Origin: an uncultured Chloroflexota bacterium
Lineage (GTDB): Bacteria; Chloroflexota; Anaerolineae; Aggregatilineales; Phototrophicaceae
Direction: 5' to 3'
NCBI GenBank assembly: GCA_937974245.1
Contig: CALJKV010000081.1
Coordinates: 1-64,000, forward strand
DNA length: 64,000 nucleotides
Within the stretch, counting starts at the first letter, position 1, and every line of letters starts with the position of its first letter. The notes below the pieces were generated by a model, which saw nothing but the letters and a program-made list of their open reading frames with translations, did no database searches and was not told where the DNA came from. The position numbers and the translations under genes were made by a program. This document shows, piece by piece, positions 1-8,294 of this stretch.

Positions 1-3000
1 GTGAACAGGCTGCCCGCACCTCGCCCATATACTTCGGGGAAGTAGAACTCCTGTCCCGTCGGCGGGATCACATTGTATGTCCCCGCCAGCCCGGCGCGGA
101 TACTATAGACATACTCATACGTCCCCGCCGGCAGATACGTACTGTAAAGCACCACCTTCTCATCCCGGAACTCGATATTGCTGAAGTACCACCAGCCCCA
201 GCCCCGGCTCAACGGATTCTGGACATCCAGCCCAGGCCGTGTGCCAATCTGCTGTTCGGTGTTCAGGTTGGGGTTCACACCTTCCGTACCGGCGGGAATC
301 GGGTCTTCGATCACCACATAATGCAGGGCGCTGGGCGCGATCACGGTCAAACGCACCTCGATCACATCCCCCACCCGTGCCTCGGTAACGGGTGTATCCG
401 TCCCCGGCATCACATAACGCCGGTCAACGATCATCCCCCGGTTGAGCGGCTCGACCTCGGATACGGGGAGGAACGCCCGCAGGTGCGCCGTGTAATACAG
501 CACGCCAGCGCCATCCGTCCGCCCGATCACCAGCAGGTTCGCCTCATCCTGGAGCATCTCACTCACCTGAACCACCAGCTTCACGCTGTCCCGCACCGTC
601 TCCGGCGTGGCTGTGCCGTCTGCCAGTCGTTCCCCGTTAAACGTGGTCGTGTATTGGTAATTCGGCTGGAGTTCACCGGTCAGTACCATCCAGTCCGTCA
701 GCGCCATCACCGCCCAGGCTGTCTCCTGCGTCGTCTCCCAGGCATCTGCTTGCCGGGCAATCATCAACCAGCGCACGACGTTGGGCAGAAGATCACTCTG
801 CGGGCGCAGTTTCACCAGCGCGTCCAGGACGATAGCCGTCGTCCGCGTGTTCGAGTTCCAGTTCCAGTAGTCGTTGAAGTCTTCTTCCCAGTGCGCCCCG
901 GTTGCGCTCAGCACAGCCGCGTTCACCAGGTCGGAAACCAGCACATTGCTCCGGCTGGTATCCTGCGGGTCAATATAGTAAAACGTCAGCGCCAGATACG
1001 CCTTCGCGTAGATGCTCAGCCGGGCGCGGCTGTCATAAAGCGTCGCCGCCCGCGCGATGTCCGGTGCCCCGGAACGTGCCAGCGCATACAGTGTGAATGC
1101 CTGCCGGTTCAGCCGCCACGCCTCCACATTCAGGCCGGGGACGATGAACGTCCCGCGCAGATAGCTCTGCGCCCGCGTGATGGCCTCATCGCTCACCGCG
1201 AACCCGGCATCGCGGGCTTCCGCCAGACCGATCAGCGCATAGGCCGTCGTCACCGGATTACTCACATCGTACACAAACCAGCCCCAGCCGCCGTCCACTT
1301 TTTGTTGGGCGAACAACCGTTGTAAAGCGAAGTTCACCCCCGAATTGAGTTTCTGCTCCAGATCAGGATTCGAGACACCCAGACTGTCCAGCGCCCGATA
1401 GGTCATGATATTAGGCAGGAAGCGGCTCACCGTTTGCTCAATACACTGATGCGGGTAATTGCGCAGGTATTCCAGGCCGTCAATCGTTGTCGCCGCCAGT
1501 GACGGGTCAACCTTGATCGTCAGTTCGCCCTGCGTCACGTCAAACCGTTGGGGCAGGACAATCGCCTCCGTCCTTGAACCGCCCTCGCGCAACAGACCGC
1601 CGGTACCCACTGTCTCCGGCACTTCGTACTTATAGACCGGGAGCAGGCGGGCATCGCCCTGTCCCAACGGGGGTTTACTGGCATCGGTATACGCGCCATT
1701 TCCGCCGTTCGCGAAGAATGTCAGGTCAATCGCGGCCACATCCTGCACCGTAACCGGCCATTCAACCCGCTGGCGTCCCCCGGCAGGTATCGTGAAGGTC
1801 TGACGTGCCTCACCATTAAAGGTGAACCCGCTGCCTTCAATGAAAACCTCAGTCTGCATGTCCTGGCCGGTATTGTTGTTAACCACCGCCGCCAGCACCA
1901 CCTCATCGTCTACCACCAGGAAACGCGGTGTCACCGGGCGGATCAACAATGGCTTGGTGCTAATCAAGTCGAATGTATCCTGCCCAACCAGCATCAGGCC
2001 ATCCGAGCCACTCGTCACAGCGCGGGCGTCCAACCGCCAGGTCGTCAGATTATCCGGCAGTGTCACCGCGAACGTCGCTGTACCGCTCGCATCCGTCGTG
2101 AGCGTGGCGTTCCAGTAAGCCGTATCCACGAACTCACCGCGAATATCAAAGATACCGGCTTCGCCACCACCACCACCACCGCCCTTGATCGTATCGAGGA
2201 CTGTCTGTGTCAATTGGTCAACGTTAATCGTCAACGAGGTTGCCGTGCGGACACTCAAGCCCTGCTGCCCGTAGAAGAAACTCAGAATTGGGCCGACATT
2301 CGCATCCGCGATAGCCAGGGAAGCCAGGTCAGTTAAACCCACACCGACTTCAGCCTGTATCGGCGCACCAGCGTAATTAGTCGTCTGTACCGTGTAAGTT
2401 ACGGTTTCACGCGGCCCGGTCTGCTCCCGGTCTGGCGTAATCGCAATCGTGATTTCCTTCTGCTCGTTATTCACGCCAAGCTGGAGCAGCCCCATGCGGA
2501 AGGCCGTCACCGGGTTATTCTCGTCCACGCCCTTCACCAGAAGGACACTCACATACACATTGGGCGCGAACTCCTCCGTAATCGGCAGTTGATAAACATA
2601 CGAGTTGCTATCCAGGGTGATACGCTCAGCTTTGAGAACGCTGCCGCGCTCCACCGTAACCAGCGCCTCAACCGTACCCTGCCAGGGCGAAGTAATCAGG
2701 ATTTCCGCCGTATTGCCCACTTCGTAGGCATCCTGATCGGCGATCAGGTCAATCCGGTTGCTGTTCTGCTGACGCCAGGAGACATAATCCCGGCTGGAAA
2801 CCCACATCGTAGTTGAGGAAACCACCTCGTTACCCCGCGAGTCACGGGTCATGATTTTCGTCTTGAAGACGCCCCCGTTGGGCGGTGTGAAGGTAAATAC
2901 CGCTTTGCCATCAGCGTCCGTCGTCATATTACCGCTGGTCACGGGGATTTCTTCCACCTCCCATGTCCAGATCGTCCGGCCAAACTCATCCTCTTCCTGG

Positions 3001-6000
3001 ACGTTCGACCAGCGCCGTTCGACTACTTCCACATCAATCGGCTGCCCCGCAACGCTCTCGCTGTCCCAGTCTACAGAGATGATGTCAATATTCGCTTCCT
3101 GCCCGACAGTCGAAACATACTGCTGTGGTCTCAGCCCGATATAGATCAGCCCCTTATGGACGACCACATCGGTGCGTCCGGCCACAACCTGCTGGCTCTC
3201 ATCGCTGACCACCGCCTCAATCGTGAACTGCTGGCTCTGTGTATCGTCTTCCAGGTCTGCCGGGACTTCAATGATCAGGTTGCCCTTTTCATCCGTTGTC
3301 CCTACGCCGCTGGCGACTTCGGAACCATACCCACCATAATACTCGCCTGGGCCTTCATCGTAGTTATAGTCCGTGAAGTCATAGTAGCCCGGCCCATCAT
3401 AGCGGAAGAAGTACGGGTTGCTGATAACCGAATAGCTCACATCCGCATTCGTCACCGACCCGCCGAAGTAATAGGTGCCGTCTACGGCAACTCTGATCGT
3501 ATCGCCTTGCACCACCGCATCCTGTTCGGCGGATACATCTACCTGGAACTCCGGCAAACGGAATTCCGCCACCGAAAAGCCCACCGAACCACGCGGCGAA
3601 TAATACGATTCAGTACTGTTGTTAGGCAGCTCCGCTTCAATCCGGTAGTAACCTAACCCGGCGTTCGCATCAAGCTCGAATGTGTCACTAAACGTGCCAA
3701 ACGGGGTCAGTTCGAGGTCTTTTTCATAGACAATCTCGCCCCGATCATCGTAGATTTTCACCGGTATAGTGCTGAACGATGGTGGTGTATAGGTCACATC
3801 ATCCCGTTCCCGCACCACACCCCGGAAATACACTGGCTGGTCGGGGCGGTAAATCGGCCTATCGGTATAAAGATAAGCGGCATACCGTTCCGGGTAGAAA
3901 TTACTACTCTGGCTGAAGTTCCAGGGGTCAATACCATCTGACCAATTGGCAAATCCGATGCCAAAATGAGATTCTGTTTGGAGTACCGCAACCAATGGTT
4001 TGTACAGATCATCTACGCGCGGAATCCTGATTCGTGCCAGGCCATCGGCGTCGGTTGTTCCGGTTTCAAAGAACGACCGGGTATCGTTGTAGAGTGTTAC
4101 GGTTTGATTGGCGATAGGTAATCCGGTCTGCATGTCTGTTGCCCATACCAGCACGCTGTCCACTTCATACTTCAGGGTGAGATTAGCCGTCGCCACCAGC
4201 AGGAAGTGCGAAATAAAATTGAGATTCTTATACGTTGGTGAATACACTCTCAACATGTAAATGCCCGGTGCCAGCGCCCCGTTATCCGGCCCGCTTGTGA
4301 CTGTAACCGGTGTAGCCTGCCCGGCCACCAGAACATCGAGGAAGTATTCATCGCCCAGCCCTTCGGCTACCCAGGCACGCCCTTCGTCACGAAGCTGGAC
4401 TTCCCACCACAAAGCATTATTGGCGCACACCGGCCCGCCCACCACTGGCAGACGGTAATCCCGGTAGAGCAGAGTCGTAATTTCACCATCGGGCGGGGTC
4501 TGTCGTGCCCGCACCGGGTCGGGGTCGGTGATAACCACCGCCATATCACCCACGTTCAAACGCGATGACGGCGCACCGGGGCAAGTAGCAGCCGGATTAG
4601 GAGCGCCCGCGCTCAAGTCGAGCAGTTCATAATTGCGGGTATTCAGCGGGGTAGAAACATCCAACTGCCAGTCACGCATCAGATTCGCTGAATCGGGTTC
4701 GTAATTATAGGCAGGGCTGTAAGAATCGGCCAGAACACGCCCGGTGAACGCCTGGGTTGGCACGCTGTAAAGCGTTAGATTCAGCCGGTTCAGGTTACGG
4801 TGCGTCAAAAACAACCGGGTTACATCATTGTAGGCATTGTAAAGACCCACCTCGCCCGGCACCTGCAGATTAAAATCGGGGTCGTAGGGCGCGGTTGTAA
4901 AGCGCACGGTCAGGGGCGTGTCAATGGTATTCCCATACGGATCTGCCATACCCGGCGCAATCGTTACGGTATAAGTTGTGCTGGGTTCCACCGGGAAGTT
5001 CAGGTTATAGCTGTTGTTGTAGCTGCTGTAATAACCTTCCGGGTCGCGCCAGGGTGCCGGCTCAATGGTGATCTTGTCGAGAATCGTCGTGCGATCCATG
5101 GGCGAAGCAAAATTGATCGTGAAACTGCCGTAAGGTGAAACACCCACCTGCCCGTCGAATGGATCGGTGCCAATGATGGCCGGATACGGCACGGTGGCAA
5201 AAGTCCAGCTCGTAAAACCGGTCAGTTCTGCTGTGCCGGAAACAGCGCGCGGCATAGCCTGGAAACCAGCGACATAGACTTCACCCAGTGCCAACGGTTC
5301 TTCCGGTTCGAAGCCAAAAACCGTTCCCGCATCATTCCAGCTATAGGTGCCGATTATCGAGCCAGCCTGCTGCCCGATTGGTCGCATATAGAAATTGGCC
5401 TCGACGTTAGCGCGATCCATCGGTTGGTTGAAGGTCAGTTGCGGCCGGTCATCCAGTTCAACATCGCTGGCACGGTCTTGTGGGTAAACATCCACCACCG
5501 CCGGGTCAACCGTCGTAAATGACCATTTCAACGGTTCAGCCAGTATTGAACCATCCACGGCCTCCAGAGCCGTGTCCACACTGACGGCATAGGCCGTGCC
5601 GCCTGCCAGCGCCGTGTCAGGGCGGAAGATGTAGATAGATGTATTCAACCACTCGCCTGTACCTTCGACAGCCGGCACAATCATGAGTGGATTCGGCAGC
5701 GTACTCATATCCTCAACTGCTACTAGCGGCACTACCGGGCGATTGAAAATCACCGTGATAGCCGCATCCGTTTCGACTCCCACACTGCCGTCTGCTGGCA
5801 GAAAATCCGATACAGCCAGATAGCCGAGTGTATTCAGCTTCAAGGTATAGGGTTCAGCCAGTGCGGCGGCGTCCTGACCGCGCAGCGCGGTACTCACGGT
5901 GAGCGTGTATTCCGTCGCCCGCTCATACTCAGCGGTGGGCGCAAATGTCACCACCCCGCTGTTGGCGTCACACGTAACATCGCCCGGTATCACCGGGGAG

Positions 6001-6215
6001 AGACTCACGGCACTCCCAACAGTAGCACAGTCCAGCGGACGGTCAAAATACACAACCACCGGGTTATTCAGGCCGAGTTCTTCGCCGGGGAACGGCGCGG
6101 AATCAACCACCTGCAACGGCACCACCGGCGGCGTTTCCTGGTAAGCCACTGTGCCGGAAAAACTCAAGCCCACTAACAGAATGCTCATCAAAATGAGCAA
6201 AGGGTATCTTCGCAT
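1..6215 (-). CDS. Secreted thioester-containing alpha-2-macroglobulin (3' end outside window)
   Basis: The reading frame is open from ATG at 6215 to the window edge, giving at least 2,071 residues, longer than E. coli YfhM (about 1,650). The start has a CAGGGGG ribosome site and an N-terminal signal peptide (MRRYPLLILMSILLVGLSFS) with no lipobox cysteine, so it is probably secreted rather than a lipoprotein. Residues about 25-450 look like repeated bacterial Ig-like (SbsA/Big_5 type) domains. Macroglobulin domains follow, including a segment containing DRPIYRPDQPVYFRG. A K-G7-E linker lies near 2161-2186. The thioester motif CIEQ (PHQCIEQTVSRF) is at 1434-1445, about residue 1591, followed by a helical thioester-domain pattern. 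The last visible residues (FPEVYGRGAGSLF) resemble the family's C-terminus, so little is missing. By family knowledge it would trap proteases through a bait region and covalent thioester. No pbpC partner is visible. Confidence 0.93.
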   Translation of the reverse strand, partial: MRRYPLLILMSILLVGLSFSGTVAYQETPPVVPLQVVDSAPFPGEELGLNNPVVVYFDRPLDCATVGSAVSLSPVIPGDVTCDANSGVVTFAPTAEYERATEYTLTVSTALRGQDAAALAEPYTLKLNTLGYLAVSDFLPADGSVGVETDAAITVIFNRPVVPLVAVEDMSTLPNPLMIVPAVEGTGEWLNTSIYIFRPDTALAGGTAYAVSVDTALEAVDGSILAEPLKWSFTTVDPAVVDVYPQDRASDVELDDRPQLTFNQPMDRANVEANFYMRPIGQQAGSIIGTYSWNDAGTVFGFEPEEPLALGEVYVAGFQAMPRAVSGTAELTGFTSWTFATVPYPAIIGTDPFDGQVGVSPYGSFTINFASPMDRTTILDKITIEPAPWRDPEGYYSSYNNSYNLNFPVEPSTTYTVTIAPGMADPYGNTIDTPLTVRFTTAPYDPDFNLQVPGEVGLYNAYNDVTRLFLTHRNLNRLNLTLYSVPTQAFTGRVLADSYSPAYNYEPDSANLMRDWQLDVSTPLNTRNYELLDLSAGAPNPAATCPGAPSSRLNVGDMAVVITDPDPVRARQTPPDGEITTLLYRDYRLPVVGGPVCANNALWWEVQLRDEGRAWVAEGLGDEYFLDVLVAGQATPVTVTSGPDNGALAPGIYMLRVYSPTYKNLNFISHFLLVATANLTLKYEVDSVLVWATDMQTGLPIANQTVTLYNDTRSFFETGTTDADGLARIRIPRVDDLYKPLVAVLQTESHFGIGFANWSDGIDPWNFSQSSNFYPERYAAYLYTDRPIYRPDQPVYFRGVVRERDDVTYTPPSFSTIPVKIYDDRGEIVYEKDLELTPFGTFSDTFELDANAGLGYYRIEAELPNNSTESYYSPRGSVGFSVAEFRLPEFQVDVSAEQDAVVQGDTIRVAVDGTYYFGGSVTNADVSYSVISNPYFFRYDGPGYYDFTDYNYDEGPGEYYGGYGSEVASGVGTTDEKGNLIIEVPADLEDDTQSQQFTIEAVVSDESQQVVAGRTDVVVHKGLIYIGLRPQQYVSTVGQEANIDIISVDWDSESVAGQPIDVEVVERRWSNVQEEDEFGRTIWTWEVEEIPVTSGNMTTDADGKAVFTFTPPNGGVFKTKIMTRDSRGNEVVSSTTMWVSSRDYVSWRQQNSNRIDLIADQDAYEVGNTAEILITSPWQGTVEALVTVERGSVLKAERITLDSNSYVYQLPITEEFAPNVYVSVLLVKGVDENNPVTAFRMGLLQLGVNNEQKEITIAITPDREQTGPRETVTYTVQTTNYAGAPIQAEVGVGLTDLASLAIADANVGPILSFFYGQQGLSVRTATSLTINVDQLTQTVLDTIKGGGGGGGEAGIFDIRGEFVDTAYWNATLTTDASGTATFAVTLPDNLTTWRLDARAVTSGSDGLMLVGQDTFDLISTKPLLIRPVTPRFLVVDDEVVLAAVVNNNTGQDMQTEVFIEGSGFTFNGEARQTFTIPAGGRQRVEWPVTVQDVAAIDLTFFANGGNGAYTDASKPPLGQGDARLLPVYKYEVPETVGTGGLLREGGSRTEAIVLPQRFDVTQGELTIKVDPSLAATTIDGLEYLRNYPHQCIEQTVSRFLPNIMTYRALDSLGVSNPDLEQKLNSGVNFALQRLFAQQKVDGGWGWFVYDVSNPVTTAYALIGLAEARDAGFAVSDEAITRAQSYLRGTFIVPGLNVEAWRLNRQAFTLYALARSGAPDIARAATLYDSRARLSIYAKAYLALTFYYIDPQDTSRSNVLVSDLVNAAVLSATGAHWEEDFNDYWNWNSNTRTTAIVLDALVKLRPQSDLLPNVVRWLMIARQADAWETTQETAWAVMALTDWMVLTGELQPNYQYTTTFNGERLADGTATPETVRDSVKLVVQVSEMLQDEANLLVIGRTDGAGVLYYTAHLRAFLPVSEVEPLNRGMIVDRRYVMPGTDTPVTEARVGDVIEVRLTVIAPSALHYVVIEDPIPAGTEGVNPNLNTEQQIGTRPGLDVQNPLSRGWGWWYFSNIEFRDEKVVLYSTYLPAGTYEYVYSIRAGLAGTYNVIPPTGQEFYFPEVYGRGAGSLF

Positions 6216-6272
6216 CTCTAAACCCCCTGAGATCATACTAACTCATACGACTGCAAGACAGCCGCTACTTTG

Positions 6273-6278
6273 ATTATA
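6273..6278 (-). promoter_or_regulatory. Possible -10 element of the alpha-2-macroglobulin gene
   Basis: A perfect TATAAT on the minus strand lies about 58 bases upstream of the start codon, in the 131-base gap after the upstream DUF218 gene. No convincing -35 box is present at 16-18 bases. This is inference from the -10 alone. Confidence 0.35.
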
Positions 6279-6346
6279 TGCCAATCTCAAGGGGAGTGGA
6301 AACACGCCTGGCAGCTGTTTGCCCGGCGTTCAACCTACGCTGACCA

Positions 6347-6991
6347 TCATAATCCGCGTATGTAAGTGATCTGAAAATCGAAGATTTCTTTGATGACCTG
6401 CCAGTGTAAAGCGGCCATCTCCCGCAGCACCGAGATCACATACTCGGTCAATGTAGGGTAACTCTCGGTGACCGGGCTGGAATAGCCGGTAATGCCGCTC
6501 ATCTGGAACAGCCAGTTCGCCCGCAGCAGGTGGTAGCCATCGCTCACGATGACAGCCGTCTGCCAGCCATTCGCCTGCATGATTGCCTGGGTTTCCAGGG
6601 CATTTTCTTCGGTGCTGCGGCTGGTCTCTTCCAGGATAATTGCGCTTGCGGGAACACCTGCTGCCAGCAAAACTGTCTCGCAGGCCGAGGCCTCGCTCAC
6701 TGTCGCCCGCCCAGGATAACCACCGGAGCAGATAATATGCGTAGCGATCCCCCGCTGCCACAAGGCGGCAGCATGGTCAGCGCGTCGAATCATGGAAGGG
6801 GTCGGCGTATTATCGGGATTCAGCCCTGCGCCCAACACGATGATTGCATCAACAGGCCGGGTGTAGTCCGACAAGCCGAAGATGTGAATACTGGCGGCCA
6901 GTCCAATCTCGAACAGGAATAACAGCACAAAACTCGCCAACAAGATACGCCGGAAGCGCCTGGAATGAATAACCGTGATAATCCGTCTCAC
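6347..6991 (-). CDS. YdcF/SanA-like DUF218 membrane-anchored protein, intact copy
   Basis: About 214 residues from a GTG at 6991 preceded by AAAAGG. A longer reading from 7021 would overlap the upstream gene. There is one N-terminal membrane segment (LLASFVLLFLFEIGLAA), then a DUF218 core with AIIVLGAGL, the TPSMIRRADHAAALW segment, CSGGYPG, a Ser/Glu-rich SEAS turn, EETSRSTEENA, and IVSDGYHLLRANWLF. This is the order seen in YdcF/SanA/ElyC proteins, which are linked to envelope integrity, though the exact reaction is unsettled. It is the downstream member of a tandem duplication, and its upstream twin has lost part of this core. The alpha-2-macroglobulin gene follows on the same strand. Confidence 0.82.
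   Translation of the reverse strand: MRRIITVIHSRRFRRILLASFVLLFLFEIGLAASIHIFGLSDYTRPVDAIIVLGAGLNPDNTPTPSMIRRADHAAALWQRGIATHIICSGGYPGRATVSEASACETVLLAAGVPASAIILEETSRSTEENALETQAIMQANGWQTAVIVSDGYHLLRANWLFQMSGITGYSSPVTESYPTLTEYVISVLREMAALHWQVIKEIFDFQITYIRGL
6948..6990 (-). repeat. 43-bp perfect direct repeat, copy 1 (5' end of intact DUF218 gene)
   Basis: Identical over 43 bases to 7563-7605. It encodes the same N-terminal RRIITVIHSRRFRR in both DUF218 genes and marks a recent tandem duplication or local gene conversion. Confidence 0.95.
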
Positions 6992-7004
6992 AGTAGCCTT
7001 TTCG

Positions 7005-7606
7005 CTATACCGTCTGAACACTCAGAAATTGTTCCAGAACCTGCCATTGCAAAGCCGCCAGCTCACGCAGCACGGCAACAAAATAATCTCCCGGTGAAAG
7101 TTGGTTCTCCAGGGCAGGACTGGGATGGCTCTCAATCCCAGCGCGCTCGAACAACCACTTTGCCCGAAGCAGGTGATAACCATCACTGACAATCACTGCC
7201 GTCCGCCAGCCACGTGCCTGCATGATTCTTCGGGTTTCAGCGGCATTCTCAAGCGTGCTGCGGCTGGTTTCTTCCTTGATAATTACTTCTGCGGGAACGC
7301 CGGCCATTTGCAGTGCAACATTACAGGCTTCCGCTTCACTCAATGAGTCTAGTTCAGTAAAGCCACCTGTACAGATCACGAACGGGGCGACTCCCTGTTT
7401 CCATAAGGCTGCGGCGTGTTCAGCCCGGGGCACTACAGCCCTGCCCCCAGCACAATAATCACCTCCGCAGGCTGTACATGATCGGTCAGGCCGTACAGGT
7501 GAATGGCCGTGGCTAGACCCATTTCGAATAAGCACATCAAGATGAAAATCACCAGCAGGACCCGCCGGAAGCGCCTGGAATGAATAACCGTGATAATCCG
7601 TCTCAA
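7005..7606 (-). pseudogene. Second DUF218 (YdcF-like) copy, internally deleted and frameshifted
   Basis: A paralogue of the downstream gene. The 5' frame, from a TTG at 7606 matching the GTG of the intact copy, reads RRIITVIHSRRFRR, a membrane segment and VIIVLGAGL, then hits TAG at 7433-7435. The rest of the protein (RAEHAAALWKQG through EETSRSTLENA and SDGYHLLRAKWLF, ending at 7005) continues in another frame. Compared with the intact copy, 8 bases stand where 36 are expected between GAGL and the conserved Arg, a net loss of 28. The missing part includes the conserved TPSMIR segment. Unless there is a sequencing error this copy is dead, or only the C-terminal part from an internal start is made. 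Confidence 0.78.
7563..7605 (-). repeat. 43-bp perfect direct repeat, copy 2 (5' end of broken DUF218 gene)
   Basis: Partner of 6948-6990, 615 bases away, one duplicated gene length. Flanking bases differ, so the exact identity is limited to this block. Confidence 0.95.
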
Positions 7607-7623
7607 TGTGCGGGACCCATCAT

Positions 7624-8178
7624 TTAGTGGCGAAGCCCGCCACCATTCGGGAGGTCAAGATCAAAGGGCAAATCAGACTCCAGGTCATCCAGCGTCATCT
7701 TACCGACCATCCAGCTATCCACCGCTGCCAACCGAATACGCATCATCGGCATAGGGGATGCACCAAATGTGATGGATGGCTGCGGAACGATTATCATCGG
7801 GTCCTTGAGGTGCAGATGCCGGATCAATGGTATATCCATTTCTTCCAGTTCCGCTTCATCTTTGCCCGTGATTTCCTCAATATCAACATCTTCTTTCAAG
7901 GAACGAAAATCGAACAGTTCTTCAACTGCTTTGATGTCCGCTTCTGAGGGTGACTCCATGCCGCGTCTGGCCTGCCGAATAAATGTCTTGCTCAGGGTAG
8001 AAAGATACTCTTTCTCGCTCACCAACGTCCCGGTGACGACTGTCCCGTGCATAAACAGCGTAATCCCCAGTGGCATCCCGGTCTTATTGACCAGCCCGGA
8101 GATCAAATCCGCCAGCAAAAAATCCGGCTCCAGCCAGAATCCGGAATCCTCCGGCGCCATGTCCATAGAGTCCCACAT
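7624..8178 (-). CDS. GvpU-like gas-vesicle accessory family protein
   Basis: 184 residues, ATG at 8178 with GAGGATAGG upstream. The first ninety residues (LADLISGLVNKTGMPLGITL, then MHGTVVTGTLVSEKEYLSTL) resemble the GvpU/GvpU-like family, small proteins found in some gas-vesicle clusters. The middle is acidic (EDVDIEEITGKDEAELEEMD), and the C-terminus has a beta-rich stretch ending DLPFDLDLPNGGG. No gvpA or other gas-vesicle gene is present in the window, so a buoyancy role is doubtful here, and this family also occurs as stand-alone genes. It lies downstream of the reductase terminator and just ahead of the broken DUF218 gene. The assignment is by remembered sequence pattern only. Confidence 0.5.
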   Translation of the reverse strand: MWDSMDMAPEDSGFWLEPDFLLADLISGLVNKTGMPLGITLFMHGTVVTGTLVSEKEYLSTLSKTFIRQARRGMESPSEADIKAVEELFDFRSLKEDVDIEEITGKDEAELEEMDIPLIRHLHLKDPMIIVPQPSITFGASPMPMMRIRLAAVDSWMVGKMTLDDLESDLPFDLDLPNGGGLRH

Positions 8179-8233
8179 ACAGCCTATCCTCTGTTGCTAC
8201 CCGGCTCACAGCGCCGGATTATACATCATTCGG

Positions 8234-8271
8234 GTTTAAAAACGCAGCGCCCACCGGGTTGGCAGGCGCTG
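8234..8271 (-). terminator. Rho-independent terminator of the ribonucleotide reductase gene
   Basis: On the minus strand CAGCGCC (8271-8265) pairs perfectly with GGCGCTG (8251-8245), and CGTTTTTAAA follows. It starts 24 bases after the reductase stop codon. Confidence 0.8.
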
Positions 8272-8294
8272 TAAGCATCAACACCTTAGCAGGT

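Noticed and set aside
321..1325. Plus-strand open frame of 334 residues, and other long frames in 321-6144 on the plus strand
   Set aside because: They are shadows of the alpha-2-macroglobulin gene, whose minus-strand frame is continuous and carries the CIEQ motif.
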